A DNA stretch of 64,000 nucleotides from assembly GCA_012840135.1 (NCBI GenBank), contig DUMA01000015.1:32154-96153 (forward strand), written 5' to 3'. The notes below the pieces were generated by a model that saw nothing but the letters and a program-made list of their open reading frames with translations, was not told the origin of the DNA and did not search any database. This DNA is from Thermoanaerobacterales bacterium. GTDB taxonomy: Bacteria; Bacillota; Thermosediminibacteria; Thermosediminibacterales; Tepidanaerobacteraceae. Positions 17,963-26,395 of this stretch are shown here, piece by piece. The position numbers were made by a program, and so were the translations under genes. The first letter of the stretch is position 1. The number at the start of each line of letters is the position of its first letter.

Positions 17963-18970
17963 ATGAACATTTCCCGTTCCATCATAGCAGTGGATTCCCA
18001 CACTATGGGGGAACCCACCAGGGTGGTCATTGGAGGCATTCCGCACATACCAGGTAAAAACATGCCCGAGAAAAAGCACTACCTTGAAGAACATATGGAC
18101 CACCTGCGCAGGGCTCTCATGCTGGAGCCCAGAGGGCATGACGACATGTTCGGCTCCATTATAACCTCTCCCACGATGCCTGAAGCCGATCTCGGCATAA
18201 TATTCATGGACACCGGAGGCTATCTGAACATGTGCGGCCACGGCACCATAGGCGCCGCTACGGTGGCTGTGGAGATGGGGCTTGTGGAAGTAAAAGAGCC
18301 GGAAACTCATGTGGTGCTGGAAGCTCCGGCAGGGCTGGTAAAAGCCCGGGTTAAAGTGGAAAATGGAAAGGCTAAAGGCGTCACCTTTCAAAATGTACCT
18401 TCTTTTTTGTTTAAAGAAGGGATTGAACTGGAGATACATCCTTACGGAAAAATTAGAGCCGATATCGCTTTCGGGGGCAGCTTTTTTGCCATTGTAAAGG
18501 CCAGGGATCTGGGGATAAAGGTCGCTAAAGAAAATATTCATGAGTTGATAGATATAGGCTTGAAAGTCCGGGACGAAGCCAATAAAAAAGTTGAGGTTTA
18601 CCATCCGGAAAAACCCCACATAAAGACCATAGATTTGGCCGAGATTTCCGATGCGCCTTCCCATCCCGAAGCCCATGCCAAAAATGTGGTAGTCTTCGGT
18701 AAAAAATCCGTAGACCGTTCACCCTGCGGCACCGGCACATGCGCCAAGATGGCGGATCTTTATTTCAAGGGTGAGCTGGGCCTGCATCAGGATTTTGTCC
18801 ACGAGAGCATCCTGGGCACTCTCTTTACCGGCCGCCTGGTGGGGAAAACCAGAGTGGGCGATTTTGATGCGGTAATTCCAGAAATTACCGGAAGGGCCTT
18901 TATCACCGGCGTGAACCACTATATGATAGATGAGGAAGACCCGCTGAAATATGGATTTTCTTTGAGATAA
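17963..18970 (+). CDS. Proline racemase family enzyme
   Basis: 335-residue cofactor-independent racemase/epimerase. Both catalytic cysteines are present: Cys91 in NMCGHGTIG and Cys255 in DRSPCGTGT. Having two Cys points to a racemase or hydroxyproline 2-epimerase rather than the dehydratase branch, in which one is replaced. GGGAGGG precedes the ATG. In Stickland-fermenting Clostridia this enzyme makes D-proline for proline reductase; those prd reductase genes are not in the window, although a PrdX/ProX-type gene is about 2 kb downstream. L-proline versus 4-hydroxyproline cannot be decided by eye. Confidence 0.9.
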   Translation: MNISRSIIAVDSHTMGEPTRVVIGGIPHIPGKNMPEKKHYLEEHMDHLRRALMLEPRGHDDMFGSIITSPTMPEADLGIIFMDTGGYLNMCGHGTIGAATVAVEMGLVEVKEPETHVVLEAPAGLVKARVKVENGKAKGVTFQNVPSFLFKEGIELEIHPYGKIRADIAFGGSFFAIVKARDLGIKVAKENIHELIDIGLKVRDEANKKVEVYHPEKPHIKTIDLAEISDAPSHPEAHAKNVVVFGKKSVDRSPCGTGTCAKMADLYFKGELGLHQDFVHESILGTLFTGRLVGKTRVGDFDAVIPEITGRAFITGVNHYMIDEEDPLKYGFSLR

Positions 18971-18978
18971 GGGAAAGT

Positions 18979-19371
18979 TCAGTGTTTATAAATCTGATTT
19001 TCTTTCAGCATTGGAAAATGTTTTACATTAGCAGTGACAAGTATGCATTTATTCAGGTATGCCGTAGCGCCGATTAGAGCATCAAAACCGCTAATGGTAA
19101 TGCCTTTTTTCCTGTAGTATATAGTCCATTTACCGGCTTGTTCTGCAATGGGCGGAGTTAAATTGTAACATGAAAAACCTTCAAAGAAAGCCTTGACGCC
19201 TTTCTCTTCCCCTTCCCGCATACCGCTATATACTTCATAAACTGATAGTATCGAATAATATATATTGTTACCTTCGTCAAGCCAGCGTTCAATGAGTTTT
19301 GTTATGCTCTTATTTCCCCGCAGTACTTCAATAATAGCGGTGGTGTCAAGAAGATAGTTTTTATACAGCAT
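18979..19371 (-). CDS. PIN-domain toxin (VapC-like)
   Basis: 130-residue PIN-domain ribonuclease of a type II toxin-antitoxin pair, on the strand opposite to its neighbours. The acidic pocket is seen as Asp9 (LLDTTAIIE), a Glu in VYEVYSG and Asp in GFDALIGATAY; the usual last residue reads VTANVKHF. It lies six bases after the antitoxin gene, the usual order. Its 3' end meets the proline racemase gene tail to tail. Substrate RNA is unknown. Confidence 0.88.
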   Translation of the reverse strand: MLYKNYLLDTTAIIEVLRGNKSITKLIERWLDEGNNIYYSILSVYEVYSGMREGEEKGVKAFFEGFSCYNLTPPIAEQAGKWTIYYRKKGITISGFDALIGATAYLNKCILVTANVKHFPMLKENQIYKH

Positions 19372-19377
19372 AATTAA

Positions 19378-19668
19378 TTATTCTCCTTTGGTATTCCGCA
19401 AATAATCATAAGCGGTTCTGTTTTCCGCCACCCATTTGGCAATCGCATCGGAGTCCTTTAGGTCGGGGTGGTTTTCATCGCTCCATGTTCCGAAAGATTT
19501 TTCCAGTGCCATCTTTGCGTTTATACGCTTTAGCTCGTTTTCAGTAGCCGAAATGATAAAATCGCTCCTGCAACCATTTTCCACCAGAGCATCTATCTTT
19601 TTAAGCAGGGCCAGGGGGAATCTTATCGAGATCAATTTAGTCTTTTTATCATCCCGATTTACATACAT
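19378..19668 (-). CDS. Antitoxin with ribbon-helix-helix-like N-terminus
   Basis: 96 residues. The first half, LISIRFPLALLKKIDALVE then RSDFIISATENELKR, has the strand-helix-helix spacing of CopG/RHH antitoxins. The rest is charged and probably wraps the PIN toxin. GGAGGT lies 11 bases before the ATG on the minus strand. It is the first gene of the pair and probably represses its own promoter, which would lie in the AT-rich region just upstream. Confidence 0.8.
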   Translation of the reverse strand: MYVNRDDKKTKLISIRFPLALLKKIDALVENGCRSDFIISATENELKRINAKMALEKSFGTWSDENHPDLKDSDAIAKWVAENRTAYDYLRNTKGE

Positions 19669-19688
19669 ATTTCATCAACACCTCCAGT

Positions 19689-19725
19689 TATATATATATT
19701 GTAATACATTATTGTATATATATCA
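19689..19725 (-). promoter_or_regulatory. AT-rich repeat region upstream of the toxin-antitoxin pair
   Basis: Alternating TA tracts on both sides of TTGTAATACATTATTG form a loose inverted repeat directly before the antitoxin ribosome site. It is the likely promoter/operator for the autoregulated pair; individual boxes are not certain. Confidence 0.4.
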
Positions 19726-19904
19726 ACTTTTTTTACGCAATCGGAGGGTTGAACTTAAAAGGAATATACGTTAAAATGTAAAAAGATTATAAAATAGAGA
19801 CTATCTGAGAAGCCATTCTATTGTTAATTTTTGACACAATTATCCTGGAAATTACAGGAAATTACATCCAGAGCAATTATTATTTAACCAAAAGGAGTGT
19901 TAAA

Positions 19905-20921
19905 TTGGTGCCGGATATTTTATTTTTGAAGCAGGAAGATGTATTGAATGCAGGCCTTATGGATATGGATGGGGTACTGGAAATGGTAGAAAAGGCTTAT
20001 TGTATGTACGCCGAAGGCGAAATCAAGAATCCGCCCAAGACAATGATAAGCCTTGATTCCGATGAAGAAGTCTGGAAGAGCAGGTTTATGTCCATGCCTG
20101 TATACATAGGCGGCGATATCAACAGAGCCGGTATCAAATGGGCGGCGGAGTCCACGTTGAATCAAAAAACGGGACTTTTGCCGATGGGGATAGATATGGT
20201 TGTTCTGAGCGATCCGGATACTGTGCTGCCGGTGGCAATAATGGACGGAACGCTGATTACCGCCATGAGGACGGGAGCCTCTACAGCCGTTGCTGCAAAA
20301 TATCTTGCAAAACCCGATGCAAAAACCGCAGGATGCATAGGTGCCGGAATAATCGGCAGGACCACCATCTGGGCTTTGAGCAGGGTTTTAACTCAACTGG
20401 AAAAGGTTAAATTATTTGACCTGAATGCGGAAAAAACGCATGAACTTGCGGAAGAATTTAAGGGAAAAGTAAACGTAGAAATTATGGGTAGCGTCGAGGA
20501 AGCCGTAAAAGATACCGACATAGTTGTAACCATGACCACAAGCCAGAAGCCTTTTGTAAAAAAAGAATGGGTGAACAGAGCAAGGTTATTTTTACAGGTG
20601 GGTTCCTTTGAAGCCCATGAAGAAATTCCGGCGGGTGCCGACAGGATAGTAGTGGACGATTGGGAACCCATAAAACATGATCCCTTTTCCGTATTTCAGC
20701 CTCTAATAAAAAGCGGCAAACTGCGCGACGAAGATGTGACCCCGCTATACAATATAATAAGTAAGAAATCCCCCGGTAGAGAAGGCGACGAATTTATTTT
20801 CTTTAAATCCCGGGGAATGGGCTGCCTTGACATAATGGTGGCGGATTATATTTACAAAAGGGCTAAAGACCTTGGAATCGGCAACGTGCTTCATTTGTGG
20901 GACAACCCAAAATGGGTTTAA
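19905..20921 (+). CDS. Ornithine cyclodeaminase / mu-crystallin family protein
   Basis: About 338 residues, NAD(P)-binding enzyme family that includes ornithine cyclodeaminase, alanine dehydrogenase (archaeal type) and pyrroline-2-carboxylate reductase. Seen are the substrate lysine region AGIKW, MDGTLITAMRTGASTAVAA, and the Rossmann loop GCIGAGIIGRT. The start is TTG 19905 (or GTG 19908), seven to ten bases past AAAGGAG; a longer frame upstream lacks a ribosome site. Its place between proline racemase and a Pro-tRNA editing gene suggests proline or hydroxyproline chemistry, by inference only. Confidence 0.82.
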   Translation: MVPDILFLKQEDVLNAGLMDMDGVLEMVEKAYCMYAEGEIKNPPKTMISLDSDEEVWKSRFMSMPVYIGGDINRAGIKWAAESTLNQKTGLLPMGIDMVVLSDPDTVLPVAIMDGTLITAMRTGASTAVAAKYLAKPDAKTAGCIGAGIIGRTTIWALSRVLTQLEKVKLFDLNAEKTHELAEEFKGKVNVEIMGSVEEAVKDTDIVVTMTTSQKPFVKKEWVNRARLFLQVGSFEAHEEIPAGADRIVVDDWEPIKHDPFSVFQPLIKSGKLRDEDVTPLYNIISKKSPGREGDEFIFFKSRGMGCLDIMVADYIYKRAKDLGIGNVLHLWDNPKWV

Positions 20922-21069
20922 CGATTGCCGGCATTTTTCAAATTAAAGCGGCATTTGTTGCGACTTGCCGCAGAGCATTGATAAGGTGCAGCTTGAACTT
21001 TGCCGGAGATGGCAGCATCTGCCGCAGGAAAATAAGACCGCAAAGTATGAAAGAATAATGGAGGTAAAT

Positions 21070-21561
21070 ATGACAACTCCAGAAGAAAAAAGGGTGTTAG
21101 ATGTTCTTGAAAAATTGAACATTCCATACGCCAGAATCGAGCACATTCCCGTGTTCACAATAGAAGAATTCGAAAAGCTAGGGAACATGCCCAAATCGGT
21201 ATGTAAAAACCTTTTTGTGCGCAACCAGAAAGGGGACAGGCATTACCTTATCATCCTGGAAAATTCCAAAAGGGCAGACCTGGCAAAACTTGCGGAACAG
21301 ATAGGCAGCGGCAAGCTTAGCTTTGCTTCGGAGAAGAGGCTGGAAAAATATCTGGGGCTAAAGCCCGGATCGGTTTCCCCCTTTGGCTTAATCAACGATA
21401 GCCAAAAGGAAGTTAGAGTCGTGATCGACAGGGACTTGGAAAGTATGGGCGAAGTCAGCTTTCACCCGAACATTAACACCGCGACGTTGACAATTTCCTA
21501 CAGGGATTTTGAGAAATATTTGGCCTGGTGCAAGAATAAAGTAGTATATGTTCGGATTTAG
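21070..21561 (+). CDS. ProX/PrdX-type aminoacyl-tRNA deacylase
   Basis: Free-standing YbaK/ProX editing domain, 163 residues, which hydrolyses Ala (or similar) mischarged on tRNA-Pro. The conserved lysine is Lys46 in KSVCKNLFVRN; SFASEKRLEKYLGLKPGSVSPFGL is the other family block (only part quoted: LGLKPGSVSPFGL). GGAGGT before ATG 21070 sets the start. PrdX of this type is found with proline racemase and proline reductase genes in Clostridia, fitting the racemase upstream. Confidence 0.87.
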   Translation: MTTPEEKRVLDVLEKLNIPYARIEHIPVFTIEEFEKLGNMPKSVCKNLFVRNQKGDRHYLIILENSKRADLAKLAEQIGSGKLSFASEKRLEKYLGLKPGSVSPFGLINDSQKEVRVVIDRDLESMGEVSFHPNINTATLTISYRDFEKYLAWCKNKVVYVRI

Positions 21562-21693
21562 TGCATAAAGTTTTAGATGTTAGAGGAATATTTTTGGGCT
21601 GTTCTTCGATGCCATCTACCAACATAGTTTCATGCAGATTTCTAATTAAGGAGCCTTATTTGAAGGTATATTGGGAAAATAAAACGAATTTTT

Positions 21694-21719
21694 AAACTGC
21701 GGGAATCCGCAGTTTTTTA
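21694..21719 (+). terminator. Terminator downstream of the ProX-type gene
   Basis: AAACTGCGG pairs with CCGCAGTTT around GAAT and runs into TTTTTT. It ends the proline-related unit about 130 bases after the last stop. Confidence 0.85.
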
Positions 21720-21918
21720 ATGCGCTGCGTGCACAGCAAAGCCCAATTTGCTTGACGGTGAAGTCCGGTATCGGTAGCCGCCAAGGTGCTGGAAATTTTC
21801 GGGGTTGGCTGTGTCAGAAAAGTTAATAGAAGAAGCCGAAAAAAATCATCAGATGAGTTACAATTAGAAAGATAAAAAAATTTATTTTTCAAGGAGGAAT
21901 TTTAAAATTTGTGTAGAA

Positions 21919-21943
21919 TTAATTAATAAACTTTATTAATTAA
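21919..21943 (+). promoter_or_regulatory. Perfect 25-bp palindrome, likely ROK operator
   Basis: Twelve bases on each side of C21931 are exact inverted complements (TTAATTAATAAA / TTTATTAATTAA). It lies directly before the AGGTGAG ribosome site and the ATG of the ROK repressor gene. Xylose-repressor-type ROK proteins bind AT-rich palindromes of this form, so autoregulation is likely. Confidence 0.75.
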
Positions 21944-21953
21944 AGGTGAGCCG

Positions 21954-23105
21954 ATGGTAAAAAAATTAGCGGGTCAGCCACGTTTAATAAAAGAAATAAA
22001 CAAAGACCTTATTAAACAGGTAATAAAAGATAAGGGTCCCATATCAAAACCGGAAATAGCCAGAATAACAAAGCTCAGCCTGCCTACTGTAAACAAAATA
22101 GTTGACTATCTGGTGGAGACGAACTGTGTAAAAGAAAACGGCCTTGGGGAAACAGGTAGCGGAAGAAAGCCTGTTTTGTATGAAATTAACAGCAGCGCAG
22201 GCAATGTAATAGCCCTCTTTTTTGAGAATGATTACATTCGAGGTGCTATAAGCAATATTATTGGTGAAATTCTGGAAACAGAAAGGGTAGAAATTGACCT
22301 CGGGTCAAAAGAAGAGGCATTGAACAGCACCTGCAGTATTATCGACCATCTAATGCAGGGCAGGGAGAATGTGAAAGCTATCGGCATCGGTGTGCCGGGA
22401 GTAGTCAAGCCGCAGGGGACAATATACAGCATCCCGAATATAACAGGCTGGGAAGGCATCAATTTAAAAAAGATAATACAGGAAAGATACAGGATACCCG
22501 TATTTATAGAAAACGATGTTAATCTGATTGCTCTTGGGGTGTATTACAGACAGCTTAAGAAAAAATACAGCAACGTGGTTTATGTATATTTCGGAAAAGG
22601 CATTGGTTCGGGAATTATTATCGATAAAAAGCTTTACAAGGGTTCTACGAATTTTGCCGGTGAAATAAGCTACATGGTTACGCAGGATTTATACCCGGAG
22701 CAGCTGTATGAGGCAAGGTTCAAAGGCCTGCTTGAAAAAGAGGTATCCGATATCATTAAAGATATTTACCGGGCAGAAAGCATAACCAACTATAACGAAC
22801 TGAAGCATAAAATGGCTGATGAAGAAGCTGCTGGAGAAACTGTCGGGAAACTCATAAGAAAAGTTGCCTTCACCTTAATAAACATCACATGCGTTTTAAA
22901 CCCAGAAGCGATAGTAGTAAAAGGCAATTTTATTTATCCAGAGTTCATTGAAAAGGTTAAAAAAATCATAGATAACTACCTTCCCAGGGATATCCCGAAA
23001 ATTTTAATTCTTGAAGATGAAGATGCGGGATTAATAGGTACTATCAATATGTGCATATCAAATATAAGTTCAAATTACTTACTTCTAGATAGTACTGGAG
23101 AGTGA
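21954..23105 (+). CDS. ROK-family transcriptional repressor
   Basis: 383 residues: a winged helix-turn-helix (about 15-75, KPEIARITKLSLPTVNKIVD) followed by a ROK sugar-kinase-like domain. The kinase phosphate loops are degenerate or absent (no DxGxT near VIALFFENDYIRG), and the zinc-binding CxCGxxGC motif of active ROK kinases is not seen, so it is a regulator. ATG start has AGGTGAG upstream. It heads an operon with a BadF-type kinase and ABC transporter and should sense their sugar. Confidence 0.9.
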   Translation: MVKKLAGQPRLIKEINKDLIKQVIKDKGPISKPEIARITKLSLPTVNKIVDYLVETNCVKENGLGETGSGRKPVLYEINSSAGNVIALFFENDYIRGAISNIIGEILETERVEIDLGSKEEALNSTCSIIDHLMQGRENVKAIGIGVPGVVKPQGTIYSIPNITGWEGINLKKIIQERYRIPVFIENDVNLIALGVYYRQLKKKYSNVVYVYFGKGIGSGIIIDKKLYKGSTNFAGEISYMVTQDLYPEQLYEARFKGLLEKEVSDIIKDIYRAESITNYNELKHKMADEEAAGETVGKLIRKVAFTLINITCVLNPEAIVVKGNFIYPEFIEKVKKIIDNYLPRDIPKILILEDEDAGLIGTINMCISNISSNYLLLDSTGE

Positions 23106-24061
23106 AAAAATTGGGTTACATTGTTGCCGTTGATGGAGGGGGAACAAAAACCTCCTTATGCGTATCGGATTTAAAAGGGCAAAACAGAAAATATGTATAT
23201 ACTGGCTGCACCAACTATAAATCAATAGGCATAAAAAAAACAAAAGAAAATCTAAAGGAGGTGATTAATAAAGCGCTCAAGATACTTGGCATCTCTATAG
23301 CAGACGTCGAATACTTTGTTATGGGACTTTCGGGCAATGACTCGGAAAAAGACGTTCAAGTTTTAACCGGTATTTTAAAAGACATAGGAATAAACGGTAA
23401 CTATTATCTTTGCAATGATTCCGAACTGGCTCTTTTTGCAGGAACTGATACTCCCGGGATTGTTGTAATTTCTGGAACTGGTTCAATAGTATATGGTGTG
23501 AACAATGATGGGAAAAAGGTCCGAATAGGCGGATGGGATTATGATTTTAACGACCTGGGTTCCGGATACTGGATAGGACGGGAAGCGATAAAACACGTGA
23601 TCATGCATTGCGATGGGTATTTTCCTAATTCTAATCTTTTTGACAGGATAAAAAAGTATTTTAATCTAGAAAAAATAGAAAATTTTACATTTTATATAAC
23701 CGCAAGCAAGAAAAATTTTACAAAAATCGCTTCCATTGCAAAACTTGTAGTTGAAGAGGCGAAAAATGGCGATGAACTGTCATGTTCTATTATAGATAAG
23801 GCGGTTTATTACCTTGCTGTTCAGGCTAAAGAAGCATATAAAAGGCTGAAATTCCCTGATGGTAATCAAAAAATTTCTGTAGTACTTGCCGGGGGTGTGT
23901 TATCAAGCGATATCGTTAGCGAAAAATTCAAATCAAAATTTATCGATATGGTTGGTCGTATGGATAACATACATTTTATACATCTTCAAGAGCAACCAGT
24001 GGAGGGAGGCATAAAAATAGCTTTAAAACATTTACAAAAAATAAGAATACTAAAAAATTAA
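23102..24061 (+). CDS. BadF/BadG-type ATPase, N-acetylglucosamine kinase-like
   Basis: 319-residue member of the ASKHA kinase group. The phosphate-1 loop VDGGGTKTSLCV is at residues 9-20; GTGSIVYG and the later ADENOSINE-type loop VVLAGGVLSS complete the ATP site. Start is GTG 23102, overlapping the ROK stop by four bases, so the two are coupled. Family members phosphorylate N-acetylglucosamine or related amino sugars on import; here the substrate is whatever the adjoining ABC system brings in. Confidence 0.85.
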   Translation: MKKLGYIVAVDGGGTKTSLCVSDLKGQNRKYVYTGCTNYKSIGIKKTKENLKEVINKALKILGISIADVEYFVMGLSGNDSEKDVQVLTGILKDIGINGNYYLCNDSELALFAGTDTPGIVVISGTGSIVYGVNNDGKKVRIGGWDYDFNDLGSGYWIGREAIKHVIMHCDGYFPNSNLFDRIKKYFNLEKIENFTFYITASKKNFTKIASIAKLVVEEAKNGDELSCSIIDKAVYYLAVQAKEAYKRLKFPDGNQKISVVLAGGVLSSDIVSEKFKSKFIDMVGRMDNIHFIHLQEQPVEGGIKIALKHLQKIRILKN

Positions 24062-24088
24062 TTTTTAAGAAAGGACGGATTGAACATT

Positions 24089-25243
24089 ATGAATAAGAAA
24101 ATCTTTTCTGTAATTGCTCTGATGGTGATTGTGGTTTTACTTATCAGTGCTTGCGGGTCAGGTGGCCAGAACAGCAACTCGAGCCAAACTCAAAATGCAC
24201 AGAGTACATCACAGACAAAGGATGACATGTCTCGTTTTGACGAAGAAATAGCAAAAGGACCTAACGGCGAAACACCAACCCGCTCTTCCGAAATCAACCT
24301 TACAGAGGAAGACTACGCAAAGTTGCGGGAAGGCAAGCACAAAGCAGCTCTTATCTGGGCTGGGAGTGGCGAATGGTACAATGCCCTGACTGAGGGCGCC
24401 AAAGAAGAATTCGAAAAGATGGGTGTAAAAATAGTTGCAGTATCAGATGCTCAGTTTGACCCGGCAAAACAGGCTACGGATATTGAAACGGCACTTGCCT
24501 TAAATCCGGATATTATTCTTTCTCTTCCTGTAGATCCAGTTTCAGGCACGCGCGCTTATCAACCTGCGGTTGACAAGGGTGTTACCATTGTTTTCGCTGA
24601 TAATGGTGTAAATAACTATCGTGCCGGGAAAGAATATGTTTCTATTGTCACCGGCGACCATTTCGGGATGGGTCGGGCTGCGGCGGAACTTATGAATGAA
24701 GCAATTGGAGGAAAAGGTGAAATCGCTTTTATCTACCATGACGCTGATTATTTTGTGACAAATAACAGAGACGGGGCTTTTAAGAGGGCTATCCAAAAAA
24801 AGTATCCTGATATAAAAATAGTTGCCGAAGCCGGTTTTACTCAGGAAAATGCTACCGGAGAAGTGGCTTCTACAATACTCACCCAGCATCCCGAGATTAA
24901 GGGCATATATGTTGCGTGGGATGTTGCGGCAGAACCGGTGGTCGCAGAATTGCGAGCAGCGGGCAGGAACGACGTTAAAGTTGTGACCCACGACCTGGGA
25001 GCAAATAACGATCTCGATATGGCGCGAGGCGGCAATGTTTGCGGCAAAGTGGCAGATATGCCTGTAGAAATAGGCCGCACTATGGCGAAATTGGCAGGGT
25101 ACAAACTGCTTGGCAAAGAAGCTCCGCCTTTTGTTGTTTGCAGTCTGATAAAAGTGACCAGAGACAATCTTGAGGAAGCATGGAAAAAGTCGCTTAATAA
25201 AGAACTGCCTGAAGACATTCTAAAGGCGCTGGGGAAAAAATAA
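24089..25243 (+). CDS. Sugar-type ABC transporter substrate-binding lipoprotein
   Basis: 384 residues, periplasmic-binding-protein type 1 (ribose/galactose-like). The signal peptide ends at the lipobox LISACGSG (Cys22); a Ser/Gln/Asn-rich linker follows. The mature domain has WYNALTEGAKEEFEKMG, the usual first helix, and VYADWDVAAEP-like hinge sequence. ATG 24089 is 10 bases after AAGGACGG; a TTG nine bases upstream is an alternative. The transporter is completed by the permease and double ATPase downstream. Confidence 0.88.
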   Translation: MNKKIFSVIALMVIVVLLISACGSGGQNSNSSQTQNAQSTSQTKDDMSRFDEEIAKGPNGETPTRSSEINLTEEDYAKLREGKHKAALIWAGSGEWYNALTEGAKEEFEKMGVKIVAVSDAQFDPAKQATDIETALALNPDIILSLPVDPVSGTRAYQPAVDKGVTIVFADNGVNNYRAGKEYVSIVTGDHFGMGRAAAELMNEAIGGKGEIAFIYHDADYFVTNNRDGAFKRAIQKKYPDIKIVAEAGFTQENATGEVASTILTQHPEIKGIYVAWDVAAEPVVAELRAAGRNDVKVVTHDLGANNDLDMARGGNVCGKVADMPVEIGRTMAKLAGYKLLGKEAPPFVVCSLIKVTRDNLEEAWKKSLNKELPEDILKALGKK

Positions 25244-25260
25244 TTAGAAAGATTATTAAA

Positions 25261-25295
25261 GCTATGACCTTTGAGTTGCCTTCAAAGGTCATAGC
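25261..25295 (+). other. 14-bp perfect hairpin after the binding-protein gene
   Basis: GCTATGACCTTTGA pairs exactly with the arm at 25282-25295. No T run follows. Such hairpins after binding-protein genes usually protect the upstream mRNA or partly terminate, giving more receptor than membrane protein. Confidence 0.75.
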
Positions 25296-25406
25296 AATAT
25301 ATAAAAATGCAGTCAATATTAATTCTATCAACATCGGTATGCCGCACAATAAAGAGATTTTGAAATATCTCCATAGTGCCGCTATCGAATAAGTGGAGTG
25401 AGGGAT

Positions 25407-26366
25407 ATGGATAATTTTATATCTAAAAAAATTAAAGGTTTTAACTATAAAAATTATATAGTATATATAAGCTTTGGGCTGGTTTTATTGTTTTTTTCAA
25501 TTACGCTTTTTAACAAGGGTTTCTTATCTCCGGAGAACCTCATGAACATTCTGCGACAGACTGCCATGATATCTGTCATGGCGGTAGGCATGACTTTCAC
25601 AATATCTGCTGCAGAAATTGACCTCTCAATAGGGTCCATAGTCGCTTTATCCGCCCTGGTTGCAGCATTGGTTTTAAGAAGCGCAGGTATTATTTTGGCC
25701 GTGCTGGCAGGATTGAGCGTCGGGGCGGTTACTGGTTTGTTAAATGGAATTATAGTATCAAAAGTGCGTATACCCTCTTTTCTTGTAACGCTGGGAACAT
25801 CCAGCATTATAAGCGGCCTGGCGCGGAAGATAACAAATCTTGAAGCTGTTCCTATAATCGATAAAAGATTTAATTTTATATTCGGCTCCGGCGACATAGG
25901 CCCAATTTCCACACTTTTTCTCTGGACGCTCGTTATCATGATTGTAGGGGATCTGGTTTACAGGAAGACGCCGTTTGGAAGAGCGGTTCTGGCAACGGGC
26001 GGCAACAAATCAGCTGCGAGGTTTTCTGGCATACGCACAGATGCGGTGAAGGTGGCGGTAATGACAATCAGCGCCGTATGTGCGGCTTTTGCAGGAATAC
26101 TTTACGCCGGCCGGCTCCACGGTGCCCGCTATACACTTGGCGAAGCGGATGTCATGACTGTGATAGCCGCCGTCGTGATTGGCGGCACCAGCTTTACCGG
26201 GGGTCGCGGCACGGTGGTGGGTTCTATTATCGGTTCTATAATAATGGGAATGCTGAATAACGGGCTTTTGCTTATGGGGCTCAGCGTTTCCGATCAGATG
26301 ATTGCAAGGGGTATCATAATAATACTTGCGGTATCACTCAGCCTCAGAGAGGCTAAAAATGATTAA
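25407..26366 (+). CDS. Ribose-type ABC transporter permease (RbsC-like)
   Basis: About 319 residues and nearly all membrane helices. Family motifs are AAEIDLSIGSIVALSALVAA (residues about 70-90), GGNKSAARFSGI and AAVVIGGTSFTGGRGTVVGS (cut: GGTSFTGGRGTV), matching the BPD_transp_2 family. ATG 25407 is placed by AGGGAT just upstream; a GTG at 25398 is in frame. Homodimer is expected, paired with the two-domain ATPase encoded two genes on. Confidence 0.9.
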   Translation: MDNFISKKIKGFNYKNYIVYISFGLVLLFFSITLFNKGFLSPENLMNILRQTAMISVMAVGMTFTISAAEIDLSIGSIVALSALVAALVLRSAGIILAVLAGLSVGAVTGLLNGIIVSKVRIPSFLVTLGTSSIISGLARKITNLEAVPIIDKRFNFIFGSGDIGPISTLFLWTLVIMIVGDLVYRKTPFGRAVLATGGNKSAARFSGIRTDAVKVAVMTISAVCAAFAGILYAGRLHGARYTLGEADVMTVIAAVVIGGTSFTGGRGTVVGSIIGSIIMGMLNNGLLLMGLSVSDQMIARGIIIILAVSLSLREAKND

Positions 26367-26395
26367 CATATATTTTTTACTTCAGAGGTGGTTAT

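Larger units (their letters stand above)
21562..21953 (+). other. 392-base gap: terminator, then unassigned sequence, then ROK operator
   Basis: No credible gene. Besides the terminator and palindrome listed separately, bases 21720-21890 are GC-richer than the flanks and show no convincing ORF or RNA family. Confidence 0.6.
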
